Assembly (NCBI RefSeq): GCF_030813915.1
Contig: NZ_JAUSUJ010000022.1
Span: 59,905-123,904, forward strand
Origin: Rhodoplanes tepidamans
Lineage (GTDB): Bacteria; Pseudomonadota; Alphaproteobacteria; Rhizobiales; Xanthobacteraceae
Length of the DNA stretch: 64,000 nucleotides
Direction of reading: 5' to 3'
The translations under genes were made by a program, and so were the position numbers. The notes below the pieces were generated by a model. It was not told the origin of the DNA. It did no database searches and saw only the letters and a program-made list of their open reading frames with translations. This document shows positions 1 through 7,663 of the stretch, piece after piece (the stretch's first letter is position 1; each line of letters starts with the position of its first letter).

Positions 1-534
1 GTCCCCGCCGCCCTGGTGCAGGAGGCGATCGACGTCGCCGTCATCCTCAACGCGCTGCGGGCGCTCGGGCCCGGCCGGGCGGCCGGCCGCCGCCAGCGCA
101 CGATGTCGTCGACCGCGGCGCAGGACCTGCGCGAGGACCACGCCCGCCTCGAGCGCAGCCTCGACGGCCTGCGGGCGATCGCCGACGCGCTCGACGACGC
201 CGGGCCGGACGACGCCGTCCGCCTGGTCCGCGAGGCCGACCGGCTGGTCGCCCGGGAGGTGGTCAGCCACGAGCGGGACGACGAGACCTCGGTCTATCCG
301 CGGCTCACCCGCTTCCTCGCCGACGGCCACGGCCTCTCGGCGATGAGCCGGGCGCACCGCGAGATCCAGCATCTCGCCCGCATGCTGGGGCGACTCGCCG
401 ACGGCCTCGAGCCGGGGGACGTCGACCGCTACCTGGTGCGCGACGCCCAGCGGGTGATCGAGTCGATCGAGGCGCTGGTGCGCATCCACAATGCCCAGGA
501 GGAGGACATCTACGAGCACGCGATGGCGGCGTGA
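1..534 (+). CDS. Metal-transporting P-type ATPase C-terminus fused to a hemerythrin-like domain (5' partial)
   Basis: The reading frame is already open at base 1, so this is the end of a larger gene. Its first residues (QEAIDVAVILNALRAL) match the conserved last transmembrane end of heavy-metal P1B-type ATPases of the ZntA/CadA kind. A short basic linker follows, then about 140 residues of a helical hemerythrin-like (HHE) domain. That domain has histidines in LREDHARLE, VSHERDD, SRAHREIQHL and RIHNAQEEDIYE, the usual spacing for a di-iron or metal site on a four-helix bundle. The ATPase would sit in the inner membrane and export or import a transition metal, with the hemerythrin domain in the cytoplasm as a metal or oxygen sensor. 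Only the tail is visible, so metal specificity cannot be judged. The hemerythrin call is strong; the ATPase call rests on 16 residues. Confidence 0.75.
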   Translation, partial: VPAALVQEAIDVAVILNALRALGPGRAAGRRQRTMSSTAAQDLREDHARLERSLDGLRAIADALDDAGPDDAVRLVREADRLVAREVVSHERDDETSVYPRLTRFLADGHGLSAMSRAHREIQHLARMLGRLADGLEPGDVDRYLVRDAQRVIESIEALVRIHNAQEEDIYEHAMAA

Positions 535-750
535 GCGGCCCGCCGGAGGTGGAAAACCCGCACCGGAACCGGGCGTCGATACCGCCTGCCTGCCGAAACC
601 CTTGATTTTCCGAGCGGTCGGGCGTGCACTGCTCGACCTCGCCGGTTCGTCGCGCTAAGATTCGGACCACATGAACCTCAGCCCGTCGACCCATCCGTTT
701 CATCGCCTTTTCGGCGTGCGAGGCGCATCTCCCCCGTGGCGCCCCGTTCG

Positions 751-1968
751 ATGCTGATCGAGGATCCGTTGCGTACGCGAACCGTCCGCGCCTCCGGCGA
801 GGCTGCCGATTTTCCGGCCGTCGAACCGATCACCACCACCGAGGCGCTCGCCGCCGTCTGCGAACGCATGGCCGCCCATCCGTTCGTGACGGTCGACACC
901 GAGTTCCTGCGCGAGAGCACCTACTATCCGCTGCTCTGCGTCGCCCAGATGGCGAGCCGCGACGAGGCCGTGGTGATCGACACCCTCGCCGAGGGCATCG
1001 ACCTCGCCCCGTTCTACGCCCTGATGGCGAACCAGGCCGTTCTCAAGGTCTTCCACGCCGCCCGCCAGGACATCGAGATCGTCTGGCACCAGGCCTCGCT
1101 GATCCCGCAGCCGATCTTCGACACCCAGGTCGCCGCCATGGTGCTGGGCTTCGGCGACGCCATCTCCTACGACCAGCTGGTGCAGCGAATCACTGGCGAC
1201 ACGCTCGACAAGTCGCACCGCTTCACCGACTGGTCGCGGCGGCCGCTGACGCCGGCCCAGATCTGCTACGCGATGTCCGACGTCACCCATCTGCGCGACG
1301 CCTATCTGGCCCTCTCGGAGGACCTCGCCCGGCGCGGCCGCACCAACTGGGTCGACGAGGAGATGGAGATCCTCACCTCGCCGTCGACCTACCGGGCCGA
1401 TCCGGAGACCGCCTGGGAGCGGCTGAAGAGCCGGGTGCGCAAGCCCAAGGAGCTCGCCATCCTGATCGAGGTCGCCGCTTGGCGGGAGCGCGAGGCGCAG
1501 TCGCGCGACGTGCCGCGGGGCCGCGTCCTCAAGGACGACGTGATCGGCGAGATCGCCGTGCAGGCGCCGACCACGCCAGAGCGCCTCGCCTCGCTGCGCT
1601 CGCTGCCCAAGGGCTTCGAGCGCTCGCGTTGGGGCCAGGACATCCTCGACGCGATCAAGGCGGGGCTCGCCCGCGACCCCAAGACGCTGCCGCCGATCGA
1701 GCGCAGCCGGCCGCTGGCCAACGGCAGCGCCACCGTCGAGCTGCTCAAGGTCCTGCTGCGCATGACGGCGGAGCGCCACGGCGTCGCCGCCAAGGTGATC
1801 GCCACGGTCGACGACCTCGAGCACATCGCGGCCGATGACGAGGCCGACGTGCGGGCCCTCAAGGGCTGGCGCCGCGAGCTGTTCGGCGAGAAGGCGCTGG
1901 CCCTCAAGCACGGCCGGCTGTCGCTCGCCGTCGAGCGCGGCCGGGTGGTGGCGCTCGACCGCGAGTGA
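751..1968 (+). CDS. rnd: Ribonuclease D
   Basis: This is a 3'-5' exoribonuclease that trims tRNA and other structured RNA precursors in the cytoplasm. The N-terminal half has the DEDD exonuclease motifs: VDTEFLRE (Exo I), [13 protein letters not shown] (Exo II) and YAMSDVTHL (Exo III, Tyr-x3-Asp). The middle part, about residues 205-285, is an HRDC helical domain ([15 protein letters not shown]). The length of about 405 residues is slightly above the usual 380-390 because of an N-terminal extension. I chose the ATG at 751; a GTG at 736 would add five residues, and neither has a strong ribosome binding site. It stands alone between the ATPase and a chemoreceptor gene, with no terminator-like hairpin seen on either side. 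Confidence 0.95.
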   Translation: MLIEDPLRTRTVRASGEAADFPAVEPITTTEALAAVCERMAAHPFVTVDTEFLRESTYYPLLCVAQMASRDEAVVIDTLAEGIDLAPFYALMANQAVLKVFHAARQDIEIVWHQASLIPQPIFDTQVAAMVLGFGDAISYDQLVQRITGDTLDKSHRFTDWSRRPLTPAQICYAMSDVTHLRDAYLALSEDLARRGRTNWVDEEMEILTSPSTYRADPETAWERLKSRVRKPKELAILIEVAAWREREAQSRDVPRGRVLKDDVIGEIAVQAPTTPERLASLRSLPKGFERSRWGQDILDAIKAGLARDPKTLPPIERSRPLANGSATVELLKVLLRMTAERHGVAAKVIATVDDLEHIAADDEADVRALKGWRRELFGEKALALKHGRLSLAVERGRVVALDRE

Positions 1969-2264
1969 GCCCCGCCGGGCTCCGACCGACCCTGGGCAAT
2001 GCCGAACGCTGCGCATCCGTCTGCGCTGCGACCAGACACGACCGCCGATCGGCGTCACGTTATCAGAAACGATCTAGCTCGAACGAACTAGGGACAGTCG
2101 AAGATCGAGGCAAGGCTTCGTTGAACACGATGGCGGAGCGCCGACATTACTCGGCATGTCTCGAGCTCTGGCAGATCAATTTCAAAGTTTAGTAATTTTG
2201 TACCCGCATCTTACGGCGACGAGCTCCTTGGGCTCGCTTCTCATCTCAGCCGCGAGACCCTGAC

Positions 2265-3767
2265 ATGCGCCGCTTCCTGTCCTCGAACTCGCCTGCCGCG
2301 ACCCTGGCCGCGCTCGACCGCTCGCAGGCCGTGATCGAATTCGCGATGGATGGCACGATCCTGACAGCGAACAAGAACTTCCTCGACGCGATGGGCTACA
2401 CGCTCGACGAGGTGCGCGGCAAGCACCACCGCATGTTCGTCGAGCCGCAATACGCCGAGAGCGCGGCCTACCGCGAGTTCTGGACGAAGCTGAACCGCGG
2501 CGAGTTCGAGCGGGCGCAGTTCAAGCGGATCGGCAAGGGCGGCAGGGAGGTGTGGATCGAGGCCTCCTACAATCCCGTGCTGAACGCGCGCGGCAAGCCG
2601 TTCAAGGTGGTGAAGTATGCCACCGACATCACCGCGACGAAGCTCGAATACGCCGACCTGCTCGGCAAGGTGAACGCCATCGGCCGCTCGCAGGCCGTCA
2701 TCGAGTTCGAGCTCGACGGCACCATCATCACGGCCAACGAGAACTTCCTGGCCGTGCTCGGCTACACGCTCGCCGAGGTTCAGGGCAAGCACCACGGCAT
2801 GTTCGTCGATCCGGCGGAGCGCGCCGGGGCCGAGTACAGGCGGTTCTGGGAGGCGCTCAACCGCGGCGAGTTCCAGGCGCGGCAGTACCGGCGCATCGGC
2901 AAGGGCGGCAGGGAGGTGTGGATCGAGGCCTCCTACAACCCGATCTTCGACATGAACGGCCGCGTCTACAAGGTGGTGAAGTTCGCCACCGACCTGTCGA
3001 AGCGCAAGGCCGAGAACGCCGCACTCGCCGCCTCCTTCGAGCAGACCGTCAAGTCCCTGGTCGGAACCGTCGCGGCGTCGGCCGGCGAGATGAAGCACGA
3101 GGCGCAGTCGCTCGCCACCGCGGCCGAGCAGACCTCCAACCAGTCGACCACCATGGCGGTCGCCTCCGAGGAGCTCTCCGCCTCGGCGGGCGAGATCGCC
3201 CGGCAGCTCACCGAGGCGACCCGGATGATCGACTTCGCCGTGGCGGAGGCGAACAAGTCCGACAAGCTGGTCACCGAGCTGGTGCAGGCCGCCGACAAGG
3301 TCGGCGAGGTGACCAAGATGATCGCCCAGATCGCCGCGCAGACCAATCTGCTGGCCCTCAACGCCACCATCGAGGCGGCCCGCGCCGGCGAGGCCGGCAA
3401 GGGCTTCAGCGTCGTCGCCTCCGAGGTCAAGACGCTCGCCAGCCAGACCGGCAAGGCGACCGAGGAGATCGAGCAGCAGATCCGCGGTATCCAGGATTCG
3501 ACCAAGACCACGGCCGCCACCATCCAGGAGTTCGCCCGCGTCATCTCGCGCATCAGCGAGGTGAACACCTCGATCTCGGGCGCCGTCGAGGAGCAGTCGG
3601 CCGCCACCCGCGAGGTCTCGGCCAACATCTCCGGCGTCAAGCAGGCGGCCGAGGAGACGGGACGCTCCTCGACCCACGTCCTCGGCGGCTCGCAGGCGCT
3701 GCAGGAGCGGGCCGGCGAGCTCGCCCAGCGGGTCGACGATTTCCTGGTGCGCGTCCGCGCCATGTGA
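2265..3767 (+). CDS. Soluble methyl-accepting chemotaxis protein with two PAS domains
   Basis: This 500-residue chemoreceptor has no hydrophobic segment long enough to cross the membrane, so it is predicted to be cytoplasmic. Residues about 15-125 and 137-247 are two PAS domains arranged in tandem, each with the same TI(L/I)TAN(K/E)NFL core. Residues about 260-490 are the coiled-coil signalling part with the highly conserved hairpin tip ([20 protein letters not shown]) that contacts CheA and CheW. No HAMP domain and no C-terminal CheR-tethering pentapeptide is visible. PAS domains of this kind often bind haem or flavin and sense oxygen or redox state, but no ligand can be assigned here. The 296 bases upstream end in an unusually AT-rich stretch (about 2180-2215) that probably holds the promoter. 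No chemotaxis genes lie beside it. Confidence 0.93.
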   Translation: MRRFLSSNSPAATLAALDRSQAVIEFAMDGTILTANKNFLDAMGYTLDEVRGKHHRMFVEPQYAESAAYREFWTKLNRGEFERAQFKRIGKGGREVWIEASYNPVLNARGKPFKVVKYATDITATKLEYADLLGKVNAIGRSQAVIEFELDGTIITANENFLAVLGYTLAEVQGKHHGMFVDPAERAGAEYRRFWEALNRGEFQARQYRRIGKGGREVWIEASYNPIFDMNGRVYKVVKFATDLSKRKAENAALAASFEQTVKSLVGTVAASAGEMKHEAQSLATAAEQTSNQSTTMAVASEELSASAGEIARQLTEATRMIDFAVAEANKSDKLVTELVQAADKVGEVTKMIAQIAAQTNLLALNATIEAARAGEAGKGFSVVASEVKTLASQTGKATEEIEQQIRGIQDSTKTTAATIQEFARVISRISEVNTSISGAVEEQSAATREVSANISGVKQAAEETGRSSTHVLGGSQALQERAGELAQRVDDFLVRVRAM

Positions 3768-3796
3768 GCCGCCGGGCCGGCCGCTCGCCCCGATCC

Positions 3797-4705
3797 TCAC
3801 ACCTCGATCCAGCTCGGCGCATCCGCCCGGAGCCGCTCGACCGCGAGGTCGACCACGGCCCTGACCCTGGCGGCCGCGCGCCGTCCGTCGGCGTGGACGA
3901 CGTGCACCGGCACGGGCGGGGGCTCGTGCGCGGCGAGCACGATGCGCAGCCGCCCGGCCCGCACCTCGTGGACGGCCTGATAGGAGAGCACGCGAGCGAG
4001 GCCGAGACCGGCCGCCGCCGCCGCGACCGCCATCTCGGCGGAGTTGACCACCATCCGGGTGCGCGGCCGCACCGTCATGGTCCGCCCTCCCGCCGGGAAG
4101 GCCCACAGGGCGTCGGCCGCCGCGTGCGAGAAGGCGATCGCCTCGTGCGCCGCGAGATCGCGTGGCGCCGCCGGCACTCCGTGCCGGTCCAGATAGGCGG
4201 GCGCGGCGCAGACCACCCGACGGACCGCCCCCACCCTGGCGGCGGTGAGCGCCGAGTCGCCGAGATGGGCGATGCGCACCGCCACGTCGACGCCCTCGTC
4301 GACGAGATCGACCACCCGGTCGACGAACACGGTCTGCAGCGCGAGCCGCGGATAGCGCTCCGCCACGGCCAGCATCACCGGGGCGACATGGCGGCGGCCG
4401 AACATCGCCGGCGCCGTCACCACCACCCGGCCGCGCGGCTCCGCCTGGCTGCCGGCGGCGAGCGCCATGGCCTCGTCCGTCTCGGCCAGGATTCGCCGGC
4501 AGTCGGCGAGGAACCGATGTCCCGCCTCGGTGAGCCGGACCACCCGGGTGGTCCGGCGCAGCAGGCGCGTGCCGACCGCCTGCTCCAGGTCCGCGATCGC
4601 CCGCGTCACGGCCGGCGCCGACATCCCGAGCCGCCGCGCCGCCGCCGCGAATCCCGCGGCGTCCGCGACCGCCACGAACGCCCGCATGGTGCCGAGCCGG
4701 TCCAT
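3797..4705 (-). CDS. LysR-family transcriptional regulator
   Basis: This is a 302-residue DNA-binding regulator. The first 60 residues form the winged helix-turn-helix (MRAFVAVADAAGFAAAARRL, then AVTRAIADLE), and the rest is the periplasmic-binding-like co-inducer domain (PRGRVVVTAPAMFGRR onward). It is transcribed divergently from the glutathione transferase and PNPOX-family genes across a gap of about 108 bases that contains a good promoter for those genes. By the usual LysR arrangement it probably controls that pair and its own expression from the shared region. The inducer is unknown. It converges with the chemoreceptor gene, with 29 bases between the stop codons. Confidence 0.93.
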   Translation of the reverse strand: MDRLGTMRAFVAVADAAGFAAAARRLGMSAPAVTRAIADLEQAVGTRLLRRTTRVVRLTEAGHRFLADCRRILAETDEAMALAAGSQAEPRGRVVVTAPAMFGRRHVAPVMLAVAERYPRLALQTVFVDRVVDLVDEGVDVAVRIAHLGDSALTAARVGAVRRVVCAAPAYLDRHGVPAAPRDLAAHEAIAFSHAAADALWAFPAGGRTMTVRPRTRMVVNSAEMAVAAAAAGLGLARVLSYQAVHEVRAGRLRIVLAAHEPPPVPVHVVHADGRRAAARVRAVVDLAVERLRADAPSWIEV

Positions 4706-4722
4706 CGATCATTCCGAAGATT

Positions 4723-4751
4723 GCAACGATCCGTTTCCGATCGAGTATATT
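4723..4751 (+). promoter_or_regulatory. Sigma-70 type promoter for the glutathione transferase gene
   Basis: TTGCAA (4723-4728) and TATATT (4746-4751) are separated by 17 bases, close to the consensus in both boxes and exact in spacing. The site points at the glutathione transferase gene and lies in the gap divergent from the LysR gene, where its activator or repressor would bind. It is one of the few AT-rich spots in this region. Confidence 0.6.
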
Positions 4752-4813
4752 CTCCTCGAGAAGGGCAACAACTAGCTTCGGGTCACCCGATCCTCCCGCC
4801 CGGAGCCCCCGCG

Positions 4814-5449
4814 ATGACCGCCCCCGCCCCGCGTCTCGTCCTCCACCGCCACCCGCTCTCCGGCCACGCCCACCGGGTCGAGCTGTTGCTGTCGCTGCTC
4901 GGCCTCGCGGCGGAGCGGATCGACGTCGACCTCGCCGCCGGCGCCCACAGGCGCCCGGAGTTCGTCGCCAAGAACCCGTTCGGCCAGATTCCGGTGCTGC
5001 AGGACGGCGACATCGTCATCGCCGACAGCAACGCCATCCTGGTCTATCTGGCGCGCCGCTACGATGCCGCCGGCACCTGGTACCCGGCCGATGCGGAGAC
5101 CGCCGCCGAGATCCAGCGCTGGCTGTCGGTCGCGGCCGGCCCCCTCGCCGCCGGACCGAACCGGGCGCGGCTCATCGTCCGCTTCGGCGCGGAGGGCGAC
5201 CTCGACGCCGCCCGCGCGACCGCACACGGGCTGTTCGGGGTGCTCGACCGGCATCTCGCCACCCGGCGCTTCCTCGTCGGCCGGGCCGCGACCATCGCCG
5301 ACCTCGCACTGTACAGCTACACGGCGCACGCGCCGGAGGGCGGCGTCGCACTGGCCCCCTATCCCGGCATCGAGGCGTGGCTGTCGCGCGTCGAGGCGCT
5401 GCCCGGCTTCGTGCCGATGCCGGCCTCGCCGGCCGAGCGGGCGGCCTGA
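4814..5449 (+). CDS. Glutathione S-transferase family protein
   Basis: This 211-residue cytoplasmic enzyme has an N-terminal thioredoxin-like domain that binds glutathione (NPFGQIPVLQDGD with the cis-proline loop, then ADSNAILVYLARRY) and an all-helical C-terminal domain (FLVGRAATIADLALYSY is the conserved N-capping region). It would conjugate glutathione to electrophiles or reduce peroxides; the substrate is unknown. The ATG at 4814 is preceded by CGGAG at a good distance. It is followed after two bases by the PNPOX-family gene, so the two are almost certainly co-transcribed, and the divergent LysR gene is the likely regulator. Confidence 0.92.
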   Translation: MTAPAPRLVLHRHPLSGHAHRVELLLSLLGLAAERIDVDLAAGAHRRPEFVAKNPFGQIPVLQDGDIVIADSNAILVYLARRYDAAGTWYPADAETAAEIQRWLSVAAGPLAAGPNRARLIVRFGAEGDLDAARATAHGLFGVLDRHLATRRFLVGRAATIADLALYSYTAHAPEGGVALAPYPGIEAWLSRVEALPGFVPMPASPAERAA

Positions 5450-5451
5450 CC

Positions 5452-6459
5452 ATGGCCCCCATGCCGCCCGGCTGGACCCGCACGACCTCACCATGGCACG
5501 CCGGCGAGATCGCCGCGCAGGAGCGCGCCGGCGTCCGGCACCACGCCGAGCGGGCCGGACGCATCGGCATCCGCGACGCGATGCCGGACCAGCACCGCGC
5601 CTTCTTCGCCACCCTGCCGTTCCTGATCGTCGGCGCCCGTGACCGGCAAGGCCGCCCGTGGGCCGCGATCCTGGAAGGGCCGCCCGGCTTCGTCCGTTCG
5701 CCCGATCCGCTGTGCCTGACGGCCGCGGCGGCGCTGCCGCCCGGACATCCGCTGGACGGGATGCTGGTGCCCGGCGCGCCGGTCGGCGTCCTCGGCCTGC
5801 AGCCGGAGACCCGCCGGCGCAACCGGGTGAACGGACGCATCGCGGCGGCCGACGGCGACCGGATCGCGATCGCCGTCGACCAGAGCTTCGGCAACTGCCC
5901 GAAATACATCCGGACCCGCACCGTCACCCATGTCGGACGGCCGCCGGGGGCGACGCCGCGCCTGCGGCCCGAGGGCGCGATCCTGTCGCCTGCGGCCGAG
6001 GCGCTGGTGCGCTCGGCCGACACGTTCTTCGTCGCCAGCGCCTCGCCTGGGGCCGGCGGCGACGATCCGCGCGAGGGCGTCGACGTCAGCCACCGCGGCG
6101 GCCGGCCGGGCTTCGTCGCCCTGCGGCAGGAGGACGGCCACAGCGTGCTGGTGATCCCGGACTACGTCGGCAACGCGTTCTTCAACACCGTCGGCAACAT
6201 CCTGCGCGATCCGGCCGCCGGGCTCCTGTTCGTCGACGACGCGACCGGCGACACGCTGATGCTGACCGGCCGCGCCGAGGTGGTGTGGGAGTCCGAGGAA
6301 ATCGCGCGCGTTCCGGGCGCGCAGCGGCTGCTGCGCTTCGCCGTCACGGAGGGCGTCGCGGTTGCGGGCGCCTCGGCGCTGCGCTGGACGGCGGGCCCGC
6401 CCGCCCCGCAGCTCGCGACGGAGCCGGACGCCTCTACTCTGCCGCCACCACCGCGGTGA
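5452..6459 (+). CDS. Pyridoxamine 5'-phosphate oxidase family flavoprotein
   Basis: This 335-residue protein has the split-barrel FMN-binding fold: FFATLPFLIVGARDRQGRPW near residue 48 begins the first strands, and a second barrel begins around FVALRQEDGHSVLVIPD near residue 223. Close relatives are often fused to a ferredoxin-type reductase, but here the protein stops before any such domain. It probably reduces or oxidises a small molecule with FMN; it is not expected to be the vitamin B6 enzyme itself, which is smaller. Its start lies two bases after the glutathione transferase stop. Its last 26 bases overlap the 3' end of the convergent PepSY gene. Confidence 0.85.
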   Translation: MAPMPPGWTRTTSPWHAGEIAAQERAGVRHHAERAGRIGIRDAMPDQHRAFFATLPFLIVGARDRQGRPWAAILEGPPGFVRSPDPLCLTAAAALPPGHPLDGMLVPGAPVGVLGLQPETRRRNRVNGRIAAADGDRIAIAVDQSFGNCPKYIRTRTVTHVGRPPGATPRLRPEGAILSPAAEALVRSADTFFVASASPGAGGDDPREGVDVSHRGGRPGFVALRQEDGHSVLVIPDYVGNAFFNTVGNILRDPAAGLLFVDDATGDTLMLTGRAEVVWESEEIARVPGAQRLLRFAVTEGVAVAGASALRWTAGPPAPQLATEPDASTLPPPPR

Positions 6460-7663
6460 CCCGGCGCAGGCGTCGGGCGCGCCGCTTCATCGCCCAGATC
6501 ACCACGCCCGTGACGGCGAGCATCGCCGTCACGATCCCGGCGAGGCACACGACGAAGCGGCCGGCGAGGCCGGCGATGCGGCCGGTGTGCAACGGATTCT
6601 GGAGAGCGAGAAACACGTCGCCGGCGGAGCCCTCGCCCGGCACCTCGGCGCGCAGGAGCGTGCCGTCCTGGTCGTCGAAGAACAGGTGCGGATGGCCGAT
6701 CCCGTCGTCGTGACCGGGCCCGGGGACGGCGACGCTGACGAAATACACGCCGTAGGGCCGAATGTAGGTGGCGTCGAGCGGCGCCATGGCCCAGCCCCGC
6801 TCGGCGATCACGCGCAGCGCCGCCGCAAATGCGTCCTCGAAGGAGAGCTTCGGCTCGGCCGGCGGCCGCCGCAGGCGCGACGCACCGGCTTCGCGGGCGC
6901 TCGGCGTCAGGGTGGAGAAGGCCGAGACGAGCGGGCGGGCGACCTCGGCCGTCAGGTTCAGGGCCGCCCCCGAGAAGGCGACGATCAGCAGGACGCCCCA
7001 CAGCCACAGGCCGCCGGCGCGGTGGAGGTCGAGGTTGCGCCGGTACGGCCCGGCGGGCCGCTTGATCCGCCACGCCGTGGTCCACTGCGCGAGCAGCGGG
7101 CCGGTCCGCGGCAGCGTCAGCAGGATCGCCACGAAGGCGTCGAGGAACCACAGGATCGCTACGCCACCCAGGACCCAGATGCCCCAGCGGCCCGGCACCA
7201 TCAGGCTGAAGTGGAGCTGATACAGGAACGGCATCAGATGCGCCCGGTCGAGCCGGAAGGCGCCGAACAGCCGCCGGCCCAGCACGGCGCCCGTGACCGG
7301 ATCGACGAAGACCTGATTATGGTCGATCGCGTAGGGCCGCCGGGTCGCCGGGTCGATCCGCGGCTGCACGCCGACCACGATCGCCTCGCCCGGCTCGTGC
7401 GGCAGCGGCACGCGGAACACCCGCACCCGCGGATCGGCCGCCTCGACCTTGGCGACGATCTCGGACGGCGCCAGCGGCGCGCCGCCGGCCGAGGCCGCGA
7501 ACAGCTCCGGGTTCAGCCATGCGTCCAGCTCCTCGCGGAACGCGATGGCGCTGCCGGTGAGTGCCGCCACCACCAGGACCGGCGCGACGGCGAGCCCCAC
7601 CCAGCGATGCAGCCGTACCAGCCACGGCCGCAGCCGCGTGCCTCGCCGGACGGCGGCCGTCAC
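6434..7663 (-). CDS. PepSY-associated membrane protein, probable siderophore/ferric reductase partner of the TonB receptor
   Basis: This 409-residue inner-membrane protein has the four-helix PepSY_TM pattern: an N-terminal helix (LHRWVGLAVAPVLVVAALTG), two middle helices (WGIWVLGGVAILWFLDAFVA; LHRAGGLWLWGVLLIVAFSG) and a C-terminal helix (FVVCLAGIVTAMLAVTGVVI). Histidines in LHRWVGL and LHRAGGL sit where family members bind haem. Proteins of this family beside TonB receptors reduce ferric siderophores in the periplasm to release iron. The GTG start overlaps the stop of the receptor gene by four bases (GTGA), so translation is coupled. No other start fits the frame before the first helix. Confidence 0.88.
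   Translation of the reverse strand: MTAAVRRGTRLRPWLVRLHRWVGLAVAPVLVVAALTGSAIAFREELDAWLNPELFAASAGGAPLAPSEIVAKVEAADPRVRVFRVPLPHEPGEAIVVGVQPRIDPATRRPYAIDHNQVFVDPVTGAVLGRRLFGAFRLDRAHLMPFLYQLHFSLMVPGRWGIWVLGGVAILWFLDAFVAILLTLPRTGPLLAQWTTAWRIKRPAGPYRRNLDLHRAGGLWLWGVLLIVAFSGAALNLTAEVARPLVSAFSTLTPSAREAGASRLRRPPAEPKLSFEDAFAAALRVIAERGWAMAPLDATYIRPYGVYFVSVAVPGPGHDDGIGHPHLFFDDQDGTLLRAEVPGEGSAGDVFLALQNPLHTGRIAGLAGRFVVCLAGIVTAMLAVTGVVIWAMKRRARRLRRVTAVVAAE

Noticed and set aside
2241..4712. Very long minus-strand open frame of 823 codons
   Set aside because: It overlaps the chemoreceptor and LysR genes, has Arg/Gly/Asp-rich composition and no recognisable domain; it is a shadow frame caused by the high G+C content.
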